A stretch of 64,000 nt of DNA from NCBI GenBank assembly GCA_021234155.1, contig JAJEKV010000032.1, positions 4,221,835 to 4,285,834 on the forward strand, in the 5' to 3' direction. The position numbers were made by a program, and so were the translations under genes. The DNA comes from Isoetes taiwanensis. Taxonomy: Eukaryota; Streptophyta; Lycopodiopsida; Isoetales; Isoetaceae. The notes below the pieces were generated by a model. That model saw nothing but the letters and a program-made list of their open reading frames with translations, did not search any database and was not told the DNA's origin. Shown here in pieces: positions 11,370-22,675 of the stretch (positions are counted from its first letter, which is position 1; every line of letters starts with the position of its first letter).

Positions 11370-13795
11370 ACATCAAAGGTCCAATCATGCAATATCCAAC
11401 GGAATGAAATCACAATCATCAGCAGGAATCTCTGCATAGGGCGCCTCCACTGCACTATCTGCATAAATGAATTCATCTTCATTATTGCTCCCATCCTCGT
11501 CCTCCTCTCCATCATCAAACGTCCCTGGCTTATCCCATATACGTTTCCTCCTTTTCCCAATTTTCTCAACTGGCACAATTCCTGGCTGGCTCCCAAACAA
11601 AGCAATCCTTACGTCTTTGTAAGCACATCTCTCGGGTGCAAGCATTATCCTCCATGCTGCTTGCACCCGCTTCAAAGATAATGAAGTCGAAGTTATTTGG
11701 CGTAACTCCACTTAACTCGCTAGCCTGAACTTCGCAGTCTGCAACATACATTTCACTGTATGGATAAACGATGCAGTCCGAAACCTGCCACTATGGTATA
11801 ACAGATAATGAAAGGCTCTGGTCATGATGTTTCTATTATCAAGCATCACTAAATTCTTCACATCTCCAGCGCCATATAGCGCATATAACTGCTTGCCAAC
11901 CTTGACCTGCTCAGCGCTTATGTTGTGCAAATGCACCTTAAAATGCAATTTACCCAGGTCTTTTAAGCAATAGCCGACCAACCCTTCAAAACAACGGAGC
12001 CGACTTCCTGTCAAAGCTTTGCATAAAATCATCGCCTCCGCGGGTCTGCTATGGCTCCAGCCAAGGAAATTCTTGATCCTAATGTTTACACTTGCAGGCA
12101 TCTTCGCATGCAAGCGAAAGACTGCCTGCACATGCAAATGATCTAAAGAAGATCCCCTTTCGAGTGCTACAACACCGGCTTTGCAATTTTGCTTCATAAA
12201 ATCCACCACGCGCTCATACAATGCAATGGGCACATCTGCACCTCCAAATACAATAGTTACTGACACATCTAGAACCGAGGGCATATCGACAACCTCTTTG
12301 CCGGCTCCCCCTCCAATGTCCACACCAAGGTGCTCTTCAAACATACTTGCAGTCCTCTTTCCTCTCTCTCGACCCCGTTTTGCACCCCGACCTCTTGTCA
12401 CATATGTGATTCCCTCCCCCTCAGTTTCTTCTACATGCTTTTCGTGCAGAGTATCATGAATGGGCTCACAAATTCTGACTTGTCTCCCCCTTCCACGTCC
12501 ACCCTTCCTCGCCCACGGCCACTACCTCTAGTAGCAGATCTTGCCCTTCCACCTCCACCACGTTCTATACCGCATTTTCTTGCTGCAACTTGTGGAAACA
12601 CAAATGGGCCACGATCTTCATAGACCACTGGCAGGTCTTTACTCACAAAGCTGTCCTCTTGCCCATTCAGGCCTTTACTCACAAAGCTGCCCTCCTGCAC
12701 ATTGTCGGCCAATCCGCCTCCATCACAGCATCCTGGAGCTAACCCAAGGCTATCACCACTGTCATATCTACCCTATCCGCCGATTAGCATGCTGAAACGT
12801 CCAGCCTCTGCAGTACTCCAACTGACCTCCTCAACTGTAGACCTGTGTCTCCTATTCCTCAACTCGCCAGCTGCACTGCTCTCACCCAACCTGCCCTCTG
12901 CGTCAAGACAATGTTGGAATTGCCTCCCATCAAACCCTCTGCATCGCAAACAATCAGATTCATCCAGAATGACCTTTGGCAGAGCCAACTTGTGCACCTT
13001 CACTCTCAATCTTGCTGCTCCATGAATATCCATAGCTCCAACAAGAAGGAATCGTCCAAAAGTTTCAGACCATCTGGCCGCCTTTCAAAGCATTTCCTCA
13101 CTCTCTGCCTTGGGAGTCCAGCGTTGTGTCAAAAGCGGGACACCGAGATCTATCATGTAAGGAAATATAGTGCAGTCCAGGGGTATGGGATTCGGATAAT
13201 TTTAAATCATAGGCCGAATTTTAACTGTCAGACCTGGCCACAGGTAAATTCACCGGTCGGCTCTCCTTCAAGGACTCAATGGGCACGATTTGCATCTACC
13301 GCACAATCCCGATAAGTTTAAACCACAGCCACAATATTAACTACGCTATCAGACTTGGTCCGAAAATCCCAATCAGACACATGCATGACCACAAACGCAG
13401 CCAAGAACCTCTGATTTCATGCTGCTACAGCGCTTGCACCAAGTTCGAAGGAAAACAAAAACAAATTCAATCATTCAACCACAGCAAATCGAGATTCCTA
13501 CCTCCAATCGCCCCTCCCGCAGACATCCTCGGCACATACAAAACCACTGTCCATTCCCATCTTTATCGGCATGAAGCAGCTCGATGTCAGGCAACCCAAA
13601 TCCATCACGTGAAATCTCCCCATTCCATTTCCAGACATTGCAAATGGCCGCAGACATTAGCCCGTTCCTCACAGGACATCTAAATGCCAACAAGCACTGT
13701 CCATTGTCCATTCCCATCTTCATCGGCATGAAGCAGCTCGATGTCAGGAAACCCAAATCCATCACGTGAAATCTCCCCATTCCATTTCCAGACAT
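11370..13795 (-). pseudogene. Replitron-like HUH (Rep) transposase gene, right copy, disrupted
   Basis: The minus-strand frame (12401-11712) holds the best-preserved Rep-like core: motif I VTIVFGG, metal motif HLH at 12140-12132 in DHLHVQAVF, and the tyrosine motif GYCLKDLGK with Tyr at 11972-11970. It continues without the frameshift of the left copy. The N-terminal exon with CLRCRGF lies at 13033-12773, and the CMCRGC exon at 13795-13475 ends at a GAG|GTAGGA donor. Lesions: an extra segment with a TAG near 12780, loss of one G near 12500, and a TAA with indels near 11715. These sites differ from those in the left copy, so each copy was inactivated independently. The HLH plus single-Tyr pattern is why a Y1 HUH enzyme is proposed. 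Helitron is disfavoured because no helicase domain is present. Confidence 0.7.
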
Positions 13796-13838
13796 TGCAA
13801 ATGGCCGCAGACATTAGCCCGTTTCTCACAGGCACTGT
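13545..13838. repeat. 157-bp tandem duplication at the outer end of the right HUH copy
   Basis: The segment around CCATTCCCATCTT..TTCTCACAGG (13545-13701) is repeated at about 13702-13838 with few differences (for example GGCAACCC versus GGAAACCC). The left HUH copy has only one such segment, so the duplication arose after the two copies diverged or was present in only one source. Confidence 0.8.
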
Positions 13839-14055
13839 GAATTTATATGTAATGCCAGTTTTCTACATGCCCCCTTTCATGGTGTATAGAGCATCTTATA
13901 TTATAATGTTATATCGTATTTATATTATAATGTTATACCATATTGGATGGATCAAGCCCTAAATTTTGAATGGCTAAGATCATCTCATTGAATTTGAAGG
14001 CCGAGATTTATTCCACGACCTTCCACCACCGTGATTCGTCATGATTTGATCTCTT

Positions 14056-14165
14056 ATGGGAAAAGGAAAGGAAATTGCAGGAAAGGCACAGGTAAAAGGG
14101 AAAAAGAGAGGAGCAAAGGGAAAGAAACAAGGTGCTACGCACGGAGGGTTGCCCTTTTGTGGTGT
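14056..14165. repeat. short relative of the polypurine repeat found at 33 kb
   Basis: A G/A-rich run (GGGAAAAAGAGAGGAGCAAAG) followed by CAAGGTGCTACGCACGGAGG and GTTGCCC closely matches the right end of the polypurine block at 34530-34562 (GGTGCTGCGCACGGAGGGTT). The Lys/Gly-rich frame through it is treated as a by-product of the purine bias. Confidence 0.6.
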
Positions 14166-14339
14166 TTCTTGTTGTCGTTTCGTTTTCATGGTTCTTATTG
14201 GATCATTTGATGTGTCGGGGGTTATTAATGGTTTGAAAGAGGGATTTTGTTTTGTGTTGTTTTGTTTTCTTTTGTTTATGAATTGTGCATGGACCAAGCC
14301 TATTTCTAGCATGGTGTTTATGACTTGAGATCCCTGACA

Positions 14340-15706
14340 TGAGATGTTTATTATTCTTTTTGCTCGCGCTTTACCTTGTAGGAAGAGGCGTTATTTTGTC
14401 GTTCTTATGTTCTAAAGCATCAACAGTTCCAAGACCTAGATATGACACTTTAAGAAATCATAGCCATATATGAGCATTGATGCAGGGGGTGCGGTGCAAT
14501 TTCTATGTTTTAAATTTGGACCAGTGGATGGACAAGACCAAGAGTGCTAATCTGGAATTTCATTGATATACTGTAAGAATGGTATCAATATGATGTAAGA
14601 ATGCTTGAGTCATAACTTATTGCCTAGATGTGTTGTTGGATTCCAATAGCTTAAGGTTAAGATGTAATCACTTGCACAATCTCTAGCTTATAGTTAGAGG
14701 GAATGATGCAATACCCTTGCGAATTAAATTTCTAAGCATAACGAATAGTCTTCAATAACTTCGCATAACTCTTTGTAAGTTCTATGAAGCCAATAATATT
14801 AAATGTAAGCCTAGACAAGGGAAAATATTAACTCGCAACTTCATACACTGGCCTGTATTTTCTAGAATGTAAGTCAGTGTATGTCCGTGTAGAACTCCAA
14901 GTTGTATTTTCTAGAATGTAAGTCAGTGCATGTCCGTGTAGAACTCCAAGTTTTGTATGTTGCGAATACAACCACATAGAAATAGGAGCTAGAGCTAGAG
15001 TTTGTACGACATTACAACTGCTTTCATTATCTGTTTAAGGTTAGATACCATTTCTACAATTAAAGTAAAATCTCGACCTATCAAATTCGTACCTATCTCT
15101 ATATCATATAATTATCCAGATTGCTCCTATACTAACATTCTACAAAAAAAAAAAAAAAAAAAAAAGCTAGCAAAAAGGCAATAGGAGGCTTGAGCAGTTT
15201 TAGACTGGGATTCATTTTTGCATTAGCATTTTTTCTTTGTCTATCCCTTTCTTGATGTAATTGTAAAACACCTTTGAAAGCTGTATATGAGCGGTTAACA
15301 TTGTTTCATCGCAAGAAATTAGCATTTCGAAAGTATTGCTTTACCTCGGCACTGCTCGCTAGTTTGTTCAATTTTAAGGTTGCCACCTGCATGCATATTG
15401 TTAATGGAATGCACACAATCGAAATTTCGATGATATAATAGATTAGTTTATGATTTTTAGATGGCTTGGGTATAATATGTACCTTGTCACTTTTAATCTT
15501 GAGTGGATCTTTACACATACGCTTATTATTTTAAGAATAGAATAGAATATATTTTTTGTAAACATAATACATTTTGGCATTGTTGAATTTTTGAGTTGGT
15601 TTAAGGTACAAATTTTCATTGCTTAAGGCTTGAATGGAGTATATTTGAGTTCAAGATTTCCATGCAAGATTAGTAATTGGAAGTGTTCTTAAAATGGTGG
15701 ACATTT
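14340..15706. other. intergenic DNA
   Basis: No gene is recognised. A direct repeat of about 48 bp beginning TTGTATTTTCTAGAATGTAAG occurs near 14850 and again near 14900. A long A-run near 15143-15164 may be the tail of an unidentified retroelement. Confidence 0.5.
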
Positions 15707-16140
15707 TTTTTTTTTTTTGAAGAACGTGATTTACTTCATATTATACACTCAAAATATTACAAAGTACTTCCAGAAGTAAGAAATGTCCATGAAGCATCAA
15801 TCACTTTTAGATGATCACTCCATATTGGAATTTTAATACGATCAGGCCAATTGGAGATCTGAAAGCAATTATACAACTTCTTACGAATTTCTTGAAGCAC
15901 CACCTGAGAAGAAATACGCTTATCATAAAAGACCTTTCTTCGCCTTCGCTTCCATACACTCCATATTAGCCAAGACTTTGCCATGTGAAATGCAATCCTT
16001 TTAGAAGCAATCCACTGATTTGGATAAATACCCAAAAGAAAGTGTTGACTATCCAAAGGTACTCCAAAAAGAGAATGCAGCCAGGACCTAAGACTACTCA
16101 GCTCTGCACACAAATATAAACAGTGCTCCAAACAGGTCAT
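15707..16140 (-). mobile_element. 5'-truncated LINE 3' fragment
   Basis: A minus-strand frame at 16140-15757 encodes residues typical of the C-terminus of plant LINE ORF2 (the region after the RT, with LEHCLYLC and AKSWLIWSVWKRRRRKVFY, compare LEHIFGC and LWNVWKHRNR in LINE A). It ends near a T-run at 15707-15719, which is the poly-A tail of a minus-strand insertion. It lacks EN and RT and is therefore a dead 5'-truncated insertion. No clear target duplication was found. Confidence 0.65.
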
Positions 16141-17375
16141 GTGTGGAATGGCAAAATTGACTTAATGGCAAAATTGTTTTGATGATGAGATGTCATGTGA
16201 ACATTTTATGTTCTAGTATATGACTCCATGCCAGAAGGTTCGTTGATCATTGGATCTTCAATGCTTAGGAAGGTATATTGAGCTGGGACATCCAAGAACG
16301 TAGCAATAAGGAGGCAAAGCCACAAAACATTTTCTTTGGATGACCAACTTGTGGCCACGATTGCAGGCATGGCAAAACATGGATGCATGGTAGTGACAAA
16401 TGTTAGAGAAATGCTAAAGAACAAACTTTTATCAAAGCACAAACCAAACAAAAGGAAAAAGAGGACAAGCCAAAATAAAGAGAAAAATTATCAAGGATTT
16501 TTACCTGGGTGTGATGATCCAAGTAGGGTTAAAGCATGGTATAGTGGCTCAATATGTTAGTTTTGCAACATCAAATAATAGATCCAAAATAGTGGGAATT
16601 TTAGTCCAAAAATAGCTCCAAGAACTTCGACCAACTCGAATGGCGAGAATGACGGAATTTTGGGGGGAACTCGCTTGAAGCACCCAAGAGCTTAGCCTTT
16701 ACCGCATCTCCAGAACCAGATGTTCACACACCCGACGCCTCCATCAAGAACACGATTTGGGGGCTTGCAATTGTGGCGTCAATTAAACAGTTACAACAGG
16801 ATTTCGAATTTTTCAAGGTCGAATTTGCACTGCATGTATTGACAGGGTGACAGGGAAGCTACCATTTGAAGATTCGAAGTTATTGAGTAAGATTGGTTAT
16901 GCACATAGACTATTACAATTTTTTCTTTAGCCTTGGCATTCAATTTGCTTCACCCCTTTATTCTAGCTTTGGTGGAACCTTTTAAATCCACTCTTTGGAG
17001 TCGGATTTGTGAAGACCTGAGAGAATTTTTTGGTTCCCAGATAAGATAAATTTTAGATATGAGCAGCAAAGCCATCTAACTGTGGCCAAGAATTTCATAT
17101 TGAAACTTTTCAAAGGTTGAGCAATATGAAAGATGTGGCTGCCATTTAGAATACATTTGTTTTGTTACAGAATTCTTATTAAAGAAAGCATTGTTGATTA
17201 CAGCATTATTAAAGTCTCAACGCATGTATATGTAAATGGCTGTGTGTTTCTTGTTATTTGCTTTAGCAGGCTTTGCTTTTTATTGAAGCTAACAGGTAAG
17301 TGCACATTTGCAGGAAGTTTTGCACATTTGTAAGTCTGCAAAGCTTGCATTTGTATCATTTTTTGCTGTAGCCCT
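16141..17375. other. intergenic DNA with one weak ORF
   Basis: A 74-codon plus-strand frame at 16336-16560 contains a basic stretch (KHKPNKRKKRTSQNKEK), but no domain is recognised and it lacks support. Nothing else is seen. Confidence 0.35.
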
Positions 17376-17927
17376 CATTAGAGGTAATTTGAGATCTCAT
17401 TTTGTCCCATTAAGGGTTTAAAAAGCCACATCAGCTTTTTAAACTGTCCAATAAGAGAAGAGCTCCAGTGTATTTTATTCCAGTATTATGTGGCAGCAGT
17501 AATTAATGCAGTTCTAACTAACTTTTGTAGTGCCATTTTTCTACTATAACTTTTGATCAAAAACTCCGATTCGAACACTATTTGTGGCAATGGATTCGTC
17601 TCCTCAAGATCTTTCTAATGACAACCCATTGTTATATCTTTTGGGACGTAAATATATAAGAAAAGAGCAAAAAACCATATTTTTTAAGATTAACACATAT
17701 GCCTTGTATTGAAATACGTCATAACCATATATCACTTGAAAGATCTTTTCATTCTGCATCTAATGCAACAAACGCAGCAGCATTTTCATGAGTAGATCAA
17801 AAGTTATAGGGAAAAAACAACAGCAATGAAGTTGTTAATGCTGCATTAATTGCAGTTTGATGTAGAGTACTCATTCTATTGGAGGATTCTTATGGGGACA
17901 AAAGGAGATCTCAAATTACCTCTAATG
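17376..17927. mobile_element. MITE-like element with terminal inverted repeats
   Basis: The ends CATTAGAGGTAATTTGAGAT (17376 onward) and its complement (ending at 17927) are inverted and match for 23 bp; the match resumes imperfectly in TTTTGTCCC. Inside, AACTTTTGATCAAAA and GATCAAAAGTT form a second inverted pair. There is no coding potential. At about 552 bp it fits a non-autonomous DNA transposon; the superfamily is not assigned and no certain target duplication was found. Confidence 0.7.
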
Positions 17928-18099
17928 AATATTAGTCAATGACTTGCTACATATCAAAGAAACAGTAATGATGCGACATAAAAGAGTTTAGAACACTCAT
18001 TTTCCCAAAGAAGTCTTTCTGCTTTATTATTATAGTCAGTTTGTGGTTTGTAATTGTGCTTTTCATTTTTTATTTTCAGGTTCATGGAAGAAGATAAGC

Positions 18100-20735
18100 A
18101 GAACGTGACCGCAAAGAGAGAGGGATCACCTATAAGGATTTGTATAAATCTGAGGAGAAGGTCGATGACATTGAGATGCGGAAGATGTGGGGTGAGCAAG
18201 TGAAGGGTAGAGCTTGTTACAGATACAAGCTTCTACAGGAGAAAAGAAAGAAGGAGTTCATGGATCTATACAAGAAAATATTCAACAGAGATAAAGTTTT
18301 AGGCGAGGCGGGTTCGTGTGCTTTAGCGATGGCTTTTGTGTTACATTGCAATGGGCAGACGGTAGATTGGCTTAGCTTTTATGAGCATGCATCTTCAGCC
18401 TCAAGAACTAAAAGAATGAGTCATAGTGCTGAAGATGTCGTTACAATTGATGAAGAGGAGGAGAATGACGTACCTAAAGTCATATCGTCTCCAAGAGCAC
18501 CCAGCTCCTATGTAACATCTAACACTAAGCAGAGAGCAACTTCCAGCAACAATCCACAAGGTAATTTAGATGTATCTTTCTTGTTTGATGAGTGTATAGA
18601 TAAGTTGGCAGTTTGCCATAGTTCATAGTTTGTGTCTGTGTCGTTTGCATACGTTTAAATTTCTGTTGTTTATTCTGAGCTCGTGTTCATGTTAGTTACA
18701 TTTGACATTTGAGTGGCAGTGTTAGTTTTAGTTAGTGCAGTCTTATTTTTAGTTAGTGTTAGAAGTTGTTTATATGCAGTAATAGTTGCAGTGGCAGTTA
18801 GAACTGGTGGAGTTCTAGTTTGGTGTTCAATTTGCAACTTTGGCAGTTGCAGTTCGAGTTGAAACTACTTTGAGTTCTGATTCGAATGTCGATTCTTGTG
18901 TGTAGTGTCATTTGCAGATTCGAGTTGCAACTACTGTTGGAGTTATAGCTCGAATGTCAGTTGCAGATGTAGTTCCGGTTCGAATGTTTTTGTTGGTAGT
19001 AGTTGTAGTTGGTGGTAGTTTCAGTTTGTTTTTAGTTTCAGTTAGCTATTAGTTGCAGTTTCAACTCAAACAATGCTCATTTGTTGTTGCAGTTTGTATA
19101 TACAATTTTGTCTAATCAGATGCATGTTACAGCAATGTCAACAGGGTTGAAAGAATGGATTTCAGGGATAGAAGATAAGATTAGCAGATTGGCATTGGAA
19201 AGCCAGTCAATGAATGACAGGTGCAATGACTTAACTGACAAAATCAAAGGCCTTGGCAGTAAACAAGCACACTTGGAGGGTGACATTGGCAGATATGAAG
19301 CATTAATTGCAACCTTACCCACTATAGCAAGGGTTGGCATTGAGAACGTCATTGACCTCTGAGAAAAAAGAACTTCTTTGAGATTACACCTGTCATAAAG
19401 GATGCAAATGCGACACTGTTACTTTTGAAATTTCTAGGGATGGCACATTGGATGAGCTGAAAAAGTTGAAATCTTGTCTTAAAAGAATGTTACTTGCTAG
19501 ACAAACTATGAGTCGATCATTTGATTTGGATCCTCACGCCACGAGGGAGCAATAGTTATGAGTATCTGAAGGATAGTATTGAATTGAGCGAAGCGTGCCC
19601 ATTTTGTCACGAGATCATTGAAAAGCGGATGGCATGCTTCTACCTACCATTGTTGCGAGAATGCATGCATGCGTATCATCTCCCTTGTTGTCTTGTGCAT
19701 TTTCGTAGTTGAACATTATCACTCTTTTGCCTCATTTTCTTTTAACTATTTAACCATGTATGTACGTGTGTGTAGTGTATCGAAGAATCTTTGCGAGATC
19801 CATTGTGAGCACAAGATATCAATGACATGGATATCTCTACTTGGTCCGAAGCGGACGAAAAAAGAGTGCAAATGAACACAATGATAGAGTCTTGTGATGG
19901 TTGGTTGTACATTTATGATAAGTTTGAAATGATCATACCTTATATTGAGGAATGTTTATGCATGTGGAGCAGATAGGAATGGAGGATTTGCAATGGCTGC
20001 CTTTACTCCAACATCCATGTCCTCCGCCAAGGAAAACAAAGTCTGCTTTGCCAAGACGTTTGAGTGCTGATTTATTTGTTGAAGAAGAAGAACACAAAAA
20101 GACGGCGTTAGTCATTACTGAAAATAATGTCAAAGAAGGTAATGTACTGCTGTATGAGTTGAGGTTATATGCATGTTTAAAATGACATGCTGCAGGTTAT
20201 GAAATTGTTACTGCAGGTTTTGATTCGAACACCAAGGTTAAAGAAGTTTTAGCTGATATTAAGAGTGAAGCATGTTTTGAAGTTGAGAATGACATTTATC
20301 TTGAAGAGACAGAAGATTTGGCCACAATGTCACTTCCACCAGGTAGCTTATAGAAAAATGGAAAGGTCAATAAGTGAATTCTTAGTCCTTACAATATTTA
20401 AAGTGTTTGCAGATAAAGAACATATGCCGGAGAGGCCATATCATGGACAAGAACTAAGTGATACTGCATCATCACCTAGTATGAAAAGCAAAGTTGATCA
20501 CAGTCCATGTAAGGAGAAAAGAGGGACTAACCAGGCCTTAAGCAGTCAATTTGAGAAGAAGAATGTTGAGTACCCTGTGAAAAAGAATTGTACGTTGAAG
20601 GAGCAGAGTATAGGCAGCCCGAAACAAATAAGTCAATCCTTGAGATCAGAGGAATCATATTCACCTGGTAACTTAGAAATTCCATCTCTTAACTTCCACT
20701 TAGTACGTGTTTTTAACATTTAAATTCTACAGGAA
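18100..20735 (+). pseudogene. upstream exons of a multi-exon gene of unknown function (may join the FCP1-like exons)
   Basis: Several coding-like segments on the plus strand are bounded by good splice sites. 18140-18560 encodes a Lys/Glu-rich N-terminus and an acidic VVTIDEEEEND stretch, with donor CAAG|GTAATT. 19136-19360 is coiled-coil-like (GLKEWISGIEDKISRLAL). 19390-19690 is Cys-rich (CHKGCKC, then CPFCHEII and C..HAYHLPCC, a zinc-binding pattern I cannot assign). Segments at about 19980-20140, 20215-20342, 20413-20668 and 20733 onward have GTAATG, GTAGC and GTAACTT donors and TGCAG or TACAG acceptors. A stop (19552) and frame slips interrupt the Cys-rich part. No known function is recognised. 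The shared strand and splice pattern suggest one decaying gene with the phosphatase-like domain downstream, but this linkage is inferred. Confidence 0.4.
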
Positions 20736-21480
20736 GTACAAGAGAGCGGTGGCTACTATAAAAAAAAAGTAAAGCGTGGCGGTGACATACATAGCAGTCC
20801 CTCTATGTTGCTTGAATCAATAAGCGGCTTAAAGCTGCCTATGAAGCTTTTAATTTTGAGCTTGAAGGAGTTTTGTGCAAATTTGTTTGAGAAAGGGGAA
20901 CTATTGCCCAGCTGACCTTCAAGATGATGCAGAGGCAAAGCATCTCAATCTCTCAAAGATATTGGTTTTGCGTCCAAGAGCATTGGAGTTTTTGGAATGG
21001 TGCGTGGAGCACTTCAGGGTTGCTATCTGGACAACATTGACGAGTGTGGCTGCAAATTTAATCCTGAAGCATACCTTTCCAAGGAGTCTTAGAGACAAGT
21101 TGCTATTTACTTGGCACTCAGATGTGTGCACAAACACATCATTTAAAGTGAGCAAAAAGCCTATTCTGCTGAAAGATCTCAACAAGGTCTACCACGACTC
21201 TAGATACAAGGGAACATGGGCTGAACACAACACAGTTTTGATTGATGACATGTTATACCGCGGCTACAAGAATACTGCGGGCACAGTAGTGACCCCAAAC
21301 AGTTATCAGCCATCTCGCCGTGAAGGTAATTTTCTCTTGGAGCATTTGAAACCTTTCCTTGCGGGGCTGTTGGAAGTTGAGAATGTGAAAGACTACGTGC
21401 TTGAGAAGAAACTATCCAATCTGTTGGATAAAGAATCTAAGCAAGCAATGGATATCCTAAAAAAGTTTAAGTACTCTTGA
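20736..21480 (+). pseudogene. FCP1/SCP-like HAD phosphatase domain, catalytic motif damaged
   Basis: The frame at 20875-21480 has the core of the FCP1-homology (CTD small phosphatase-like) HAD fold: LVLRPRALEFLEWCVEHF, VAIWTTLTS (motif II region), the insert with FTWHSD, KPILLKDLNKVY, and NTVLIDDMLYRGYKN (motif III/IV with the paired aspartates), then a helical C-terminus. Such enzymes dephosphorylate serines of proteins such as the RNA polymerase II tail. The nucleophile motif expected just upstream (D-x-N/D-G-V/L) is present only as ELEGVLCKFV (about 20858-20889), out of frame with the preceding KLLILSL and ending in TGA. The first aspartate is thus lost and the frame broken, so I treat it as a pseudogene; an unrecognised intron could explain part of this. 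Its 3' flank is duplicated beyond the adjacent LINE. Confidence 0.55.
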
Positions 21481-21627
21481 TGTACCGATGCGATTTGCAT
21501 TTAATATTTTGGATAATGAAGTTTGATTATGGTTGGTGATTGATCAAAGATCATGTTGTTGCCATCTTGATAATGTAAATTGATGTACTTTTTGAACTGC
21601 ATTTGTACTTTTTTGATGTTCAACATT

Positions 21628-21960
21628 GCCTCCGCTACGGTTTGGAAGTGCATCGGTTGTAACTAGTTTGGTTTTGTATTTCCTTTGATGATTATTAAGT
21701 AGGACTTGCGAGAAAAAAGATGATTCACATAGTAAATACATTAATAGATCTGGAGAAAAGAAATTACACAGTTTCTGGTCAAAAGAAATTACACAAAGTT
21801 TCTGTCATATATTAAGGTCTTGTCCAAGTAGGACTTGCAGAAAAAGATGATTCACATAGTAAATACATTAATAGATCTGGAGAAAAGAAATTACAGTTTA
21901 CGGTCAAAAGAAATTACACAAAGTTTACGTCATATATTAAGGTCTTGTCCAAGTCTTGTC
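21628..21960. repeat. tandem and dispersed repeat 3' of the FCP1-like gene (left block)
   Basis: AGTAGGACTTGCGAGAAAAA and the following sequence through GTCATATATTAAGG occur at about 21700-21822 and again at 21829-21943. The left copy, with its upstream flank (CGGTTTGGAAGTGC at about 21639), also matches 23458-23640 on the other side of the deleted LINE, where it has the same orientation. Confidence 0.75.
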
Positions 21961-22114
21961 GAAGCCTTGAGTCCTATACTTTTGTGTTAATCTGTTTGTT
22001 GTAGAAGAGGATTAGAGCCAGGAACTGAGGTCTTTTCCAAAGAGGTAATCCCATATCTCGTCCAAATAGCAAAAAACTGTCTCTGTTAACAAACCTGCAA
22101 AAACCAAACAGATA

Positions 22115-22618
22115 CTATTGCATCTCAAAGGAGGCAATACTGTCAATGTATGTCTCATCAGGAATGGTAGGAATCTTTGGATCATCGAGTTTATGGCGAG
22201 TATTGAGCAGGTTGGTTATAGGATTGAGTGAATGAATCATCGGTTCCCATGACATAGAATTGACCATCCATAGATTATCCCTTATTAATCTGTAAAAATC
22301 CTGCTGAACCATGAGAAGTATAAGGGTGCCATAAGCATCAGCTAACATTCTGTGAGTGTAGAACATCTGCCTATATTTGCTGAACTGTCTTTCAGTGAAT
22401 TCATGATGGTTCGAGTTTATGAACCAAAACATGTAAATCATTTGCATAACTTCTCTTGTATATATACTTGCCCAAATCCTTTCTCTTGCCTTGCTTATTT
22501 CATTGTCTCGATCATCATCGGATGGACCATTGATTATGGGGAGGAAACTTGACACGGTGTTCATGAATTCTCTCATCTCCATATAATTGAACTTCAAACC
22601 TATCTGCTCCTCTATCAA
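22115..22618 (-). CDS. LINE ORF3 homologue in the deleted copy C
   Basis: An open frame of 167 codons. It contains YMFWFINSNHHEFTERQFS and FYTHRMLADAYG, matching LWWFMESNSRRMTDQQFEYY and YYHHRCLADAYG in LINE A ORF3 and YYSHKLMADLYG in LINE B. The family is unknown; it is rich in aromatic residues and predicted helical, with no signal peptide. It is the longest intact version of this ORF in the window although the element has lost RT. The ATG at 22618 is one possible start; homology to LINE B upstream suggests the protein may begin slightly earlier. Confidence 0.55.
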   Translation of the reverse strand: MIEEQIGLKFNYMEMREFMNTVSSFLPIINGPSDDDRDNEISKARERIWASIYTREVMQMIYMFWFINSNHHEFTERQFSKYRQMFYTHRMLADAYGTLILLMVQQDFYRLIRDNLWMVNSMSWEPMIHSLNPITNLLNTRHKLDDPKIPTIPDETYIDSIASFEMQ

Positions 22619-22675
22619 ATTTTCTCCTCGATGACCCTCTGCATAGCTCCATGTACCCTATGAGCAAGAAATGGG

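Larger units (their letters stand above)
10591..13838 (-). mobile_element. HUH-endonuclease (Replitron-like) element, right copy
   Basis: Inverted counterpart of 7336-10380, reading leftward. Homology begins immediately after the hairpin cluster (AAGGGTTTATGGGTTTTTTT, the complement of the left flank) and ends near 13695. The last part, corresponding to the first exon, is then repeated (13545-13838). The two arms differ by scattered substitutions and indels, so they are diverged copies and not a recent palindromic duplication or an assembly mirror. Confidence 0.7.

Noticed and set aside
14056-14328. Lys/Gly-rich 90-codon ORF
   Set aside because: Its first part is the polypurine repeat remnant and its second part is unrelated hydrophobic sequence.
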